64,000 nucleotides of DNA from Candidatus Kapaibacterium sp. GTDB taxonomy: Bacteria; Bacteroidota; Ignavibacteria; Kapaibacteriales; Kapaibacteriaceae. Made by a program: the position numbers and the translations under genes. The stretch lies in assembly GCA_030833725.1 (NCBI GenBank), contig JAURGP010000002.1:1-64000 (forward strand). The letters are read 5' to 3'. The notes beneath the pieces were generated by a model. That model saw only the letters and a program-made list of their open reading frames with translations. It did no database searches and had not been told where the DNA came from. Shown here one piece after another: positions 55,312 through 64,000 of this stretch. The stretch's first letter is position 1. Each line of letters begins with the position of its first letter.

Positions 55312-56673
55312 ATGATCGATCAACGCGAAACCATCTGTGCTCTTGCTACTCCTCCCGGTACGGCGGGTCTTGCCGTGGTGCGCGTATCTGGTGCAGAGGC
55401 TCTATCGATATGTGGCCGTCTGTTCAAGGGCCGTGGTGCTCTATCCGATGCGGCTGCACACACCATTCACTACGGCTGGTGGGGTGATGGCATCGACTCC
55501 GTAACGGCATCCGTGTTTCGAGCTCCGCATTCGTACACGGGTGAAGACGTGGTGGAGATTGGGTGCCATGGTGGTCCGTTTGTGGTGGATCAAATCATCG
55601 ATTCACTGACTTCAGCTGGTGCTCGAGTGGCAGAGGCCGGAGAGTTCACCCGCAGAGCTTTTCTGAACAGCAAGCTCGACCTTACTCAGGTTGAAGCCGT
55701 AGCCGATGTAATCCATGCCCAAACACGGGCGGGAGCGCAGACTGCCGCCCGACAATTAGCAGGTGGCTTCACGCGACGACTGTCGGAATTGCGCCAAACC
55801 CTGTTGACGGCTCTTGGCTACTTGGAAGTGGAACTGGATTTCTCGGAAGAAGGGTATGAATTCGTAAGCCGACCTGCGTTCTTGGAAACGTTACGTCAGG
55901 CAACGGTGGACGCTACGCGTTTGGCTGCATCGGCACAGTCGGCTCATATTCTGCGGTCGGGGTTTTACTGTGCGGTGGTAGGTTATCCGAATGCGGGCAA
56001 AAGCTCGCTCTTTAATGCACTTCTTGGCCGTCCACGCGCCATTGTGAGCCATATCGCGGGTACTACGCGCGACTACCTTGAGGAATCGCTTGTAGAGGAT
56101 GGCTACACCATTCATTTGTACGATACGGCCGGTTTGCGGTCTACCGAGGATACAATTGAACTTCTGGGAATCCAGGTCACATCCAGCCTGATTGAACAGA
56201 GCAACCTCGTGTTGGTCGTGAACGATGCCTCGCTTGGTTTTCGCCACAGCGATGCACTCATTGCAGATATTCAGAGTCGGTATCCTACTGTACCGATTGC
56301 CGTTGTCCAGAATAAATCTGACCTCTCTGGTACGGGTGTGCTGGCTAGTGAGCTCGGTAACATTGCCCAGATACCAACCATAGCACTGTCGGAACAGGGA
56401 GTTTCTGAGCTCAGGGCCTACATCGCAGCGATCTGTCGGGAAAGCACAGCCGCCATCCACGATGTCTTGATCAATCAACGTCAGGCACACCTTTTGCGGG
56501 TGTTGATTGGACATCTGGAAGGCGCTTCTGGTGCGCTGGCACGGGAAGAGTCCCCTGATTTGATCGCCATAGATCTGCGGTCTGCGGTGCGTGTTCTGGG
56601 TGAAATCACCGGCGAAACGTGGAATCCTGATCTATTAGACACTGTGTTCTCTCGTTTTTGCATTGGTAAATAG
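55312..56673 (+). CDS. mnmE: tRNA modification GTPase MnmE
   Basis: ETICALATPPGTAGLAVVRVSG; VVGYPNAGKSSLFNALLGRPRAIVSHIAGTTRDYLEE; DTAGLR; C-terminal FSRFCIGK. Confidence 0.98.
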   Translation: MIDQRETICALATPPGTAGLAVVRVSGAEALSICGRLFKGRGALSDAAAHTIHYGWWGDGIDSVTASVFRAPHSYTGEDVVEIGCHGGPFVVDQIIDSLTSAGARVAEAGEFTRRAFLNSKLDLTQVEAVADVIHAQTRAGAQTAARQLAGGFTRRLSELRQTLLTALGYLEVELDFSEEGYEFVSRPAFLETLRQATVDATRLAASAQSAHILRSGFYCAVVGYPNAGKSSLFNALLGRPRAIVSHIAGTTRDYLEESLVEDGYTIHLYDTAGLRSTEDTIELLGIQVTSSLIEQSNLVLVVNDASLGFRHSDALIADIQSRYPTVPIAVVQNKSDLSGTGVLASELGNIAQIPTIALSEQGVSELRAYIAAICRESTAAIHDVLINQRQAHLLRVLIGHLEGASGALAREESPDLIAIDLRSAVRVLGEITGETWNPDLLDTVFSRFCIGK

Positions 56674-56694
56674 CGGCTACGTAGGATCCCAACC

Positions 56695-57228
56695 ATGGCT
56701 CTACCTGAAGGAATGATGCTTCGTCCACTTGAGGATGTTGACTTTCAATTGTTTCTCGACATCCAATCGGATGCCCTGCGCAATGCTCCGGAGGTATTCG
56801 GCTCGGATTACGAGTGGTTTGAAGCCTTATCAATCCTGTCGAAGGAGCAACGGTTTGAGAAGTACATGATGTTTCCGTACAAGTATCTCCTCGGCGCATT
56901 CACTAGAGAGGGCGTCCTTGTGGGCATGATCGGCTTCTCAAACGATCGAAATCGGTCGAAAATTCGGCACAAAGCGCAGATCTGGGGGTTATACGTCCTC
57001 CCCGAGAACCGTGGCTCGGGTATTGCGTCTGCTTTGGTGCGATCTGTGGTAGAAACTGCCCAGGAGATCGGAGTGGAGTTGATTCAACTATCGGTAAGTA
57101 CGCGGAACACTGAATCATATGCCTTGTACCTACGGTCTGGATTTGTGGTGTATGGTACGGAGGTGCGTGCTATGAAGGTTCAGAGCGATTACATCGACGA
57201 ATATCTCATGGTCAAGTTTCTGCGGTAA
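56695..57228 (+). CDS. GNAT family N-acetyltransferase
   Basis: [79 protein letters not shown]. Confidence 0.93.
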   Translation: MALPEGMMLRPLEDVDFQLFLDIQSDALRNAPEVFGSDYEWFEALSILSKEQRFEKYMMFPYKYLLGAFTREGVLVGMIGFSNDRNRSKIRHKAQIWGLYVLPENRGSGIASALVRSVVETAQEIGVELIQLSVSTRNTESYALYLRSGFVVYGTEVRAMKVQSDYIDEYLMVKFLR

Positions 57229-57229
57229 G

Positions 57230-57245
57230 TGTTCCACGTGGAACA
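57230..57245 (+). promoter_or_regulatory. parS: parS-like ParB-binding site 1
   Basis: TGTTCCACGTGGAACA, perfect 16-bp palindrome matching the parS consensus core. Confidence 0.85.
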
Positions 57246-57255
57246 TCACCCGGAG

Positions 57256-57271
57256 TGTTTCACGTGGAACA
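57256..57271 (+). promoter_or_regulatory. parS: parS-like ParB-binding site 2
   Basis: TGTTTCACGTGGAACA, 26 bp downstream of site 1. Confidence 0.85.
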
Positions 57272-57308
57272 CTCCTTATCTGTTTCCGCATCTGTTTCCG
57301 AAGACACT

Positions 57309-59156
57309 ATGTTCGACGTAATCGTAATCGGTGGTGGCCATGCCGGTATTGAGGCATGTGTGGCTGCTGCTCGGATGGGTATGCGCGTTGCGCTGATTTC
57401 GATGGATAAACACACCATCGGACGTTTATCCTGTAATCCGTCTATTGGCGGGTCTGCAAAGGGCCATCTGGCCAAGGAAATCGACGCTCTTGGTGGTGTG
57501 ATGCCCAAGATCGCAGATGCCAGCGGACTGCAATTCAAGCTGCTCAATACGTCCAAAGGACCGGCTGTATGGTCTCCCCGGTCTCAGAATGACAAGGATC
57601 TCTACCCCTTGTTCGCCCAGCACATGATTCTGTCTACTCCCGGTATCACGATTGTATCTGAAACCGTTGCCGAGATTCTTGTTTCCGGCAGGACGGTAAT
57701 CGGAGTTCTTACCGAGCAGAATGAGGAGATTCGGGGCAAAAGAGTGATCATTTGCTCAGGAACCTTCCTGAATGGGGTTTTATGGACGGGACAAAGTTGT
57801 ACCGAGGGCGGACGTATCGGTGAACGAGCCTCGCACCGCATCTCGGATCTTCTCGAATCTCATGGTCTTCAACGTGGTAGGCTGAAAACAGGCACTCCTC
57901 CTCGTATCCTTGGGCGTTCCATACGGTACGAAGGAATGAAGCCCCACAACGGCGACGAACAGCCGCAACCGTTCTCCATCGAAACACGTGAGGTGCGGAA
58001 TAGATTAGCGTGTTGGGCAACCGAAACCACACCTCGTACTCATGAAATCCTTGAGGAAGGATTTGAACGATCGCCGATGTTTACTGGTATGATCCAGGGT
58101 GCAGGACCACGCTACTGCCCTTCAATTGAAGATAAAATCTCACGTTTTTCCGATAAGTCTAGTCACACCATAGTCTTAGAGCCAGAAGCTATTGATTCTG
58201 AGTCTGTGTATGTAAATGGGTTTAGTACCTCACTGCCTCAGGATATCCAACTCCGTGGTCTGCGGTCCATACCCGGGCTGGAGGAGGCAGAGATCCTGAA
58301 GTACGGCTACGCTGTGGAGTACGACTTCTTCTATCCCTACCAACTGCGATTCACACTTGAAACAAAGGCCATTGATGGTTTGTACTTCGCTGGACAGATC
58401 AATGGTACATCGGGGTATGAAGAAGCTGCGAGTCAGGGATTGATTGCTGGGATCAATGCCGCGCTGAGCATCAAGGGAGAAGCCCCCTTCACCCTACAGC
58501 GTTCAGAGGCATACATCGGGGTACTGATCGACGATCTCGTCAACAAAAACACGGAAGAGCCGTATCGGATCTTTACAAGTCTGGCAGAGTATCGGCTGTT
58601 GTTACGGATTGATACCGTGTACGATCGACTACTACCACACGGGCACGGGTTGGGGTTGGTGAGCGATCACACACGTCGTATCTGGGAGCGTCAACAAGAG
58701 ATGGACACCTTACTCACCGACCGTGTAAGAACCACCCGTCTAACCGCCACACAGGCCACCGAGTTTCTCGCACAGCACGGTCAAGACCCTGTGATCGAAA
58801 CAGTGACACTAGAAACGCTGGCAAAACGGCCGACTGTACCGCTGGAACATGCCCTCCGATTCAGCGAATGTATCCCCCTCTCAGTGTTAGATGAACACCC
58901 TGCATCCGTGCATCGAGTTCAGACAGGATATCGATATGCTGGCTACATCGAGAATCAGCGGCGTGATGTGGCGAGGTTCAAGGAGTTCGAGTCTCGGATG
59001 ATTCCTGAACACTTTGATTACAGTAGAGTGCAATCTCTCTCCTTTGAGGCACGCGAAAAACTGACGCGAATCCAACCTGCCTCCCTAGGACAGGCATCGC
59101 GCATTCCCGGCGTGTCTGCTGCCGACGTAAGTATACTCGCTGTGTACTTGCGTTAA
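57309..59156 (+). CDS. mnmG: tRNA uridine-5-carboxymethylaminomethyl synthesis enzyme MnmG
   Basis: [63 protein letters not shown]. Longer frame from 57255 would begin inside parS. Confidence 0.98.
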   Translation: MFDVIVIGGGHAGIEACVAAARMGMRVALISMDKHTIGRLSCNPSIGGSAKGHLAKEIDALGGVMPKIADASGLQFKLLNTSKGPAVWSPRSQNDKDLYPLFAQHMILSTPGITIVSETVAEILVSGRTVIGVLTEQNEEIRGKRVIICSGTFLNGVLWTGQSCTEGGRIGERASHRISDLLESHGLQRGRLKTGTPPRILGRSIRYEGMKPHNGDEQPQPFSIETREVRNRLACWATETTPRTHEILEEGFERSPMFTGMIQGAGPRYCPSIEDKISRFSDKSSHTIVLEPEAIDSESVYVNGFSTSLPQDIQLRGLRSIPGLEEAEILKYGYAVEYDFFYPYQLRFTLETKAIDGLYFAGQINGTSGYEEAASQGLIAGINAALSIKGEAPFTLQRSEAYIGVLIDDLVNKNTEEPYRIFTSLAEYRLLLRIDTVYDRLLPHGHGLGLVSDHTRRIWERQQEMDTLLTDRVRTTRLTATQATEFLAQHGQDPVIETVTLETLAKRPTVPLEHALRFSECIPLSVLDEHPASVHRVQTGYRYAGYIENQRRDVARFKEFESRMIPEHFDYSRVQSLSFEAREKLTRIQPASLGQASRIPGVSAADVSILAVYLR

Positions 59157-59164
59157 CTTTGTGC

Positions 59165-60457
59165 ATGATCGACATCAAACGTATCCGCGAACAGGCAACT
59201 GCCGTCAAAGAAAACTGTGTTCGGAAGAATACAGACCCATCACGCATCGACGCCATCCTAGAACTTGACGGACAGCGTCGCACCCTTATTCAACAGGTCG
59301 AGGATCTAAAAGCTCGGCGAAATGAGGTGTCGCAGCGCGTTGCACGACTCAAGACCCAACCAGGTGCTGATCAAAGTGAGACTGACCAACTCATTGCAGA
59401 AATGCGAGGTGTTGGGGACGAAATCAAAAACCTCGACGAACAATTACGGAGTATCGACGCGGCTCTGGAAGACCACATGCTGTGGATTCCAAACATTGCC
59501 CATGATAGTGTTCCTGTGGGTAAGGACGCGGATGATAACGTTGAGGTTCGGAGGGTGGGTACATGCTCAGAACGTACGTTCCACCAGGATCACATCACAA
59601 TCGCGCAGCGATTGGGAATTCTGGATTTCGAACGAGGATCGAAGGTGACGGGTTCTGGTTTCGGGTTCTATGTTGGGAAAGGGGCTCGACTGGAGCGTGC
59701 ACTGCTCAATTTCTTTCTCGATACAAACACCATGAGTCGGGGATACACCGAGATCATTCCCCCTCAAGTAGCGAACGCGGATTCGATGCGCGGCACTGCC
59801 CAACTTCCTAAGAGTGCGGATGATATGTACTACATGGAGCGCGATGAGCTCTACCTCATCCCTACTGCCGAAGTACCGATTACCAATTACCATCGTAACG
59901 AACTCCTACCCGCAGATCAGCTCCCTGTATGCTATGCAGGGTATTCAGCATGCTTCCGTCGCGAGGCAGGGAGTTACGGTAAGGACACCAAGGGTTTTCT
60001 GCGCGTCCACCAGTTCAATAAGGTAGAGCTTGTGAAGTTTACAACGCCAGAAACATCGTACGATGAACTGGAGCGATTGGTACAGGACGTGGAGTCCTTG
60101 TTACAACAACTCGGACTCACCTATCGTGTGCTTTCGTTGTGTACTGGCGACATGACGTTTGGCGGAGCTAAAACCTACGATCTTGAGGTATGGTCTCCTG
60201 GAGAACAGCGGTGGTTAGAAGTTAGCTCGTGCACCAACTTCGAAGACTTTCAAGCCCGGCGTTCTAGCATTCGCTATAAGCCCGACGCTACATCGAAGCC
60301 TACCTTCGTTCATACCTTGAATGGAAGCGGTCTCGCCACCTCTCGGATCATGGTAGCCATTTTGGAAACCTATCAGCAGGAAGATGGATCGGTGAGGCTG
60401 CCAGCTTGCCTAGTACCATATACAGGCTTCGAGGTGATCGAGGTGGATCAAAACTGA
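59165..60457 (+). CDS. serS: Seryl-tRNA synthetase
   Basis: MIDIKRIREQATAVKENCVRKN...LDGQRRTLIQQVEDLKARRNEVS; CFRREAGSYGKDTKGFLRVHQFNKVELVKF. Confidence 0.98.
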   Translation: MIDIKRIREQATAVKENCVRKNTDPSRIDAILELDGQRRTLIQQVEDLKARRNEVSQRVARLKTQPGADQSETDQLIAEMRGVGDEIKNLDEQLRSIDAALEDHMLWIPNIAHDSVPVGKDADDNVEVRRVGTCSERTFHQDHITIAQRLGILDFERGSKVTGSGFGFYVGKGARLERALLNFFLDTNTMSRGYTEIIPPQVANADSMRGTAQLPKSADDMYYMERDELYLIPTAEVPITNYHRNELLPADQLPVCYAGYSACFRREAGSYGKDTKGFLRVHQFNKVELVKFTTPETSYDELERLVQDVESLLQQLGLTYRVLSLCTGDMTFGGAKTYDLEVWSPGEQRWLEVSSCTNFEDFQARRSSIRYKPDATSKPTFVHTLNGSGLATSRIMVAILETYQQEDGSVRLPACLVPYTGFEVIEVDQN

Positions 60458-60836
60458 ACAATCGATACCCGAAAACCAACTACCGTTCTCCACACTCAAC
60501 ATCATATCTTCACTTCTTCTCTTTTTCAAAGGTTGAAGAAGATGATGATGTATATGTACCGTGGAAACAGGGGATAACTCTACACTCGATACCCCTGATG
60601 ATCACGAACATCTTATTGTTCAACCACTTACTCAGTGAGATCAACCCCGACACTCTACGTGGATAACCGCAGGAAAACAGAAACACCCCGAGAATAACGC
60701 CGAAGAACTTTTTCTTGGACACATCACCTCCATGTTGAGAGAGGGTACAGAAACCACTTCTAACCACCTTTTACAACACCTACGTGGAAAGATGTGTGAA
60801 TAGCACACCAACTATCTTTTCTGGATAGGGTTTACC

Positions 60837-62390
60837 ATGTCCACTCTTCGTTTGATCCTGGGCGATCAGTTGCATAGATCGCATTCCTGGTGTAAGGGGC
60901 CTGATCCCGACGTCACCATCGTGATGATGGAGGTCCGCTCCGAGACAGATTATGTGCGTCATCATATCCAGAAAGTAGCCTGCATCTTCGCAGCGATGCG
61001 TGCGTTTGCCGACGAACTTCGTCACCAGGGTCATCGTGTGATCTACATCAAGATCAACGACCCACACAACAAACACACCCTAACGGGAAATCTCTCTGCG
61101 CTCGTCCACACCCACAAGATCACACGCGTAGAGTATCAAGAACCAGACGAATGGCGTGTGGACGAAGAACTGGTAAAGTGGTCGCAGAAGGCAGGAGTAG
61201 AAACAACCTGCGTCAGCACCGAGCACTTCTATACGCAACGCTACGACCTCCGCGATGTTTTTGGTAAGCGCACGCGCTACGTGATGGAAAACTACTACCG
61301 TTGGATGCGCAAGCGCTTCAATGTGTTTATGGATGATGATGGAGAGCGTCCCATCGGTGGAAAATGGAACTACGACGCTGCTAATCGAAATCCCTGGAAA
61401 GGCGAACACGATATTCCACCTCTCTGGAATCCCCACAATGATCTCACGGAGATCGTGCGTGATATCGAGTCGGCGAAGATCACCACGATAGGTACAATCG
61501 ACCCCGCCGATGTTCCCTGGCCAATCACGAGAGCTCAAGCTCTCGACCAATTAGAGACGTTTATCTCAGATGCCTTGCCGCACTTCGGAAGGTACCAAGA
61601 TGCTATGGTTTCCAACACCAACCCCGCGGCGTGGTACCTCTATCACTCTCGATTGTCGTTTGCCCTTAACACGAAGATGCTTACGCCACACGAAGTGGTT
61701 GAGCGAGTAGAAGCATGGTGGCACAGCGACGGCACACCAGAAACACTTTCTGCTGTAGAGGGCTTCATCCGACAGATCATCGGTTGGCGTGAATACGTTC
61801 GTGGTATCTATTGGAGTGAGATGCCAACCTATGCATCATTGAACAGCTTGGATCAGAACAATCGGCTACCATCATGGTATTGGACCGGTGCTACGCGGAT
61901 GAATTGTATGCACAGTGTCATCACGCAATCCCTGGAACACGCCTATGCCCACCACATCCAACGGTTGATGATTACTGGCGTGTTTGCAATGATGGCAGAG
62001 ATAGATCCAAATGACGTAGATGAGTGGTACCTCGGTATCTACATCGATGCGTTTGAATGGGTGGAAATGCCGAATGTGCGCGGGATGAGTCAGTGGGCCG
62101 ACGGTGGCAAGGTGAGTACAAAGCCCTATGCCTGTGGTGGTAACTACATCAACAAGATGAGTAACTACTGCAAGGGCTGCGAGTATACCGTTTCAAAGAA
62201 ACGGGACGAAGGTGATGCCTGTCCATTCAACGCCCTCTACTGGCACTTCATACATCGGAACCAGAAGATTCTTCAAACCAATGAGCGTACATCGATCGCC
62301 CTGGCTACGTTGCGTAAAATGAAGAACGAGGATCGCATCGCGCTTCTACAACGTGCGCAATGGATCCTCGATCACCTTGAGGAGGTGTAG
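60837..62390 (+). CDS. Cryptochrome/photolyase-related protein (FeS-BCP/PhrB-like)
   Basis: TLRLILGDQLHRSHSWCKG; GKWNYDAANRNPWKG; C-terminal cysteines YACGGNYINKMSNYCKGCEYTVSKKRDEGDACPFNALYWHF. Confidence 0.94.
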   Translation: MSTLRLILGDQLHRSHSWCKGPDPDVTIVMMEVRSETDYVRHHIQKVACIFAAMRAFADELRHQGHRVIYIKINDPHNKHTLTGNLSALVHTHKITRVEYQEPDEWRVDEELVKWSQKAGVETTCVSTEHFYTQRYDLRDVFGKRTRYVMENYYRWMRKRFNVFMDDDGERPIGGKWNYDAANRNPWKGEHDIPPLWNPHNDLTEIVRDIESAKITTIGTIDPADVPWPITRAQALDQLETFISDALPHFGRYQDAMVSNTNPAAWYLYHSRLSFALNTKMLTPHEVVERVEAWWHSDGTPETLSAVEGFIRQIIGWREYVRGIYWSEMPTYASLNSLDQNNRLPSWYWTGATRMNCMHSVITQSLEHAYAHHIQRLMITGVFAMMAEIDPNDVDEWYLGIYIDAFEWVEMPNVRGMSQWADGGKVSTKPYACGGNYINKMSNYCKGCEYTVSKKRDEGDACPFNALYWHFIHRNQKILQTNERTSIALATLRKMKNEDRIALLQRAQWILDHLEEV

Positions 62391-62397
62391 GGATAGA

Positions 62398-62871
62398 CTA
62401 CCCAAGGTAGGCGGAGTACATCCACACGAGCTTTTCCTGCTCACGGATGTAGTCGGACATCAATGCATTAGTACCCTCGTCACCAGCTTTGCTGGACAGT
62501 TCAAGAATCTCCCGCTGTTGTAGCAACACCGTGGTAAATGCACTCAGCACTCGTTGCACGGCCTGACGGCCATCCTTGATATTTTCTGCGGGTTTGACCG
62601 AGCTGGTCTCGAGGTAGATAGTATGGGTATGGTACGGCGTACCACCCAGAGTCAGCACCCTCTCGGCGAGTTCGTCTATCTTCAGTTGGAGATTCGTGTA
62701 CAACTCCTCGAACTTCACATGGAGTTCAAAGAACTTCTCGCCACGGATGTTCCAGTGAAAACCACGCACATTCTGATAGAAGATGGCGTAGTTCGCCAAG
62801 AGTTCGTTCAATTCACCAATCAACTGCTGCGACTTTGCAGCACTAAGACCTATTGCATTGTTCTTTGCCAT
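62398..62871 (-). CDS. dps: Dps family ferritin-like protein
   Basis: LNELLANYAIFYQNVRGFHWNIRGEKFFELHVKFEELYTNLQLKIDELAERVLTLGGTP. Confidence 0.93.
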   Translation of the reverse strand: MAKNNAIGLSAAKSQQLIGELNELLANYAIFYQNVRGFHWNIRGEKFFELHVKFEELYTNLQLKIDELAERVLTLGGTPYHTHTIYLETSSVKPAENIKDGRQAVQRVLSAFTTVLLQQREILELSSKAGDEGTNALMSDYIREQEKLVWMYSAYLG

Positions 62872-62910
62872 GCGTCTCCCGTTGACATCGTGGAAAGAGA
62901 CGCAGACGAT

Positions 62911-63924
62911 CTACTCACCTACTTGTTTGATGTACGCACAACATAAATCCACCGTAGCCTGAATTCCCTGTACGTGCGTACGCTCCATTCCATGGGAAGC
63001 GGCCACACCAGGCCCGATCAACGCCACACGGTAGTCTCTTCCGGCCCGCCAGGCAGCGGTACCATCGGAGCTGTAAAACGGATACACATCCACACTGTGT
63101 GGAATAGTGTGGGATTCAGCCAGTGCAACAAGGCTCGTCCTCATCCCATAATCGTATGGACCACCGGAGTCCTTCGCACAGATGGAGCAGAGCGTCTCGC
63201 GACCGTCAACAGCGTCACCCACCACCCCCATATCGATCACCAGGAGATCGCGTATCGAATCGCTGAAACCTGTCGTACCTCCATGACCTACTTCTTCATA
63301 CGTACTGAAGAACAACTCGACGCCGATGGTAGGGGGCTGATCGCGCAGGGCTCGTGCCACTTCGAACAACACGTAACAACCAGCCTTATTGTCCAGAAAG
63401 TGGCTCTTGATGTATCCGTTAGGCAGAGCTTGATATCGAGGGTCTACTGCGATGATGTCCCCTACCCGGATGCCAAGGGCCTGCACATCCTTCACCGAGC
63501 GCACATCCTCGTCGAGACGAACGTGCATCGTATCAACACTTCGCTCGCTGGTACCGGCAACACGGTTAGCGTGCGTCGACGGATTATTCAAGAGCATCGT
63601 TCCGTTGTACACGCTCCCATTCATCGTGTGGATACGCACGTAACTCCCCTCGAACGTAGGCAACAACGGAGATCCCAGGAGGGAAAACGCCAATGTACCA
63701 TCCGACTTGATCTTACTAACAATCGCCCCTAGTGTATCGGTGTGGGCAGCCAGCCCGATGACGGGATCGCTTCCTAACTGCGCAACGACAGCCCCCTTCA
63801 CCGTTCGCCTCACCGACCATCCGAGATCTTCTAGTGTGGCGGCGATAAAATCCGAAGCCGCCTGGGTGTATCCCGTGGGTGAATCAATGGCAATAAGCTC
63901 GCCGAGGAGATGGAGTGTGTCCAT
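62911..63924 (-). CDS. M42-family aminopeptidase/endoglucanase-like peptidase
   Basis: LIAIDSPTGYTQAASDFIA; VIGLAAHTDTLGAIV; HFLDNKAGCYVLFEVARAL; FSTYEEVGHGG. Confidence 0.88.
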   Translation of the reverse strand: MDTLHLLGELIAIDSPTGYTQAASDFIAATLEDLGWSVRRTVKGAVVAQLGSDPVIGLAAHTDTLGAIVSKIKSDGTLAFSLLGSPLLPTFEGSYVRIHTMNGSVYNGTMLLNNPSTHANRVAGTSERSVDTMHVRLDEDVRSVKDVQALGIRVGDIIAVDPRYQALPNGYIKSHFLDNKAGCYVLFEVARALRDQPPTIGVELFFSTYEEVGHGGTTGFSDSIRDLLVIDMGVVGDAVDGRETLCSICAKDSGGPYDYGMRTSLVALAESHTIPHSVDVYPFYSSDGTAAWRAGRDYRVALIGPGVAASHGMERTHVQGIQATVDLCCAYIKQVGE

Positions 63925-64000
63925 AAAACGCTTCGTCTGTGTGTATGTTCGTCTCTCAGCAAACATACAGCTCGATCAATGCCACATATCACCACCTATT

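Noticed and set aside
57255-57308. N-terminal extension [18 protein letters not shown] of MnmG
   Set aside because: It starts inside parS site 2 (GTG TTT CAC GTG GAA CAC); the conserved protein begins [13 protein letters not shown] at 57309.
60406-60767. Small ORFs between serS and photolyase
   Set aside because: Overlapping on both strands, no domain or convincing start context; treated as non-coding.
1-64000. tRNA/rRNA genes
   Set aside because: No cloverleaf with GTTCGANNC T-arm or rRNA core sequence noticed; not exhaustively folded, so tRNAscan-SE would be decisive.

Overview
64 kb of bacterial chromosome, probably from the Bacteroidota/Chlorobiota/Kapabacteria side of the tree. This is inferred from type IX secretion (T9SS) C-terminal sorting domains, DUF4199, bacillithiol BshB1 and a xanthorhodopsin-like rhodopsin; there is no rRNA to confirm it. 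Left half (about 1-33 kb): mostly secreted or accessory genes, including a laminarinase-like glycan locus, VOC proteins, an M12B-type protease, a PAP2 phosphatase, a tandem pair of ferritin-like (DUF2202-like) lipoproteins, a GH13 amylase, a copper/redox cluster (tyrosinase, multicopper oxidase, thioredoxin-fold protein, YHYH protein, MbnP-like, MbnH/MauG-like) and a DTE-type rhodopsin. Right half (about 33-64 kb): mostly housekeeping genes (SSS transporter, PIG-L, ComM-like ATPase, RNase H1, dut, rpiB, bshB1, rsmH, murF, mraY, ispD, AlkB-like, BamA-like, coaX, birA, mnmE, mnmG, serS, photolyase, Dps, M42 peptidase). Main unexplained signals: (1) an interspersed REP/REPIN-like palindrome, GCCGGGAAAA(GG/CC)TTTTCCCGGC, with 16 intact and 2 truncated copies, all between 4.1 and 33.4 kb, some inside coding sequence; (2) a dispersed octamer, AGCCCCYT / ARGGGGCT, seen about 45 times by eye in all reading frames and both orientations; (3) a dnaX-type A-AAA-AAG slippery site joining the two halves of RNase H1; (4) two parS-like sites upstream of mnmG; (5) the MbnP/MbnH-containing copper cluster; (6) pseudogene scars next to the repeats. 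All counts and family calls were made by reading, without database searches.
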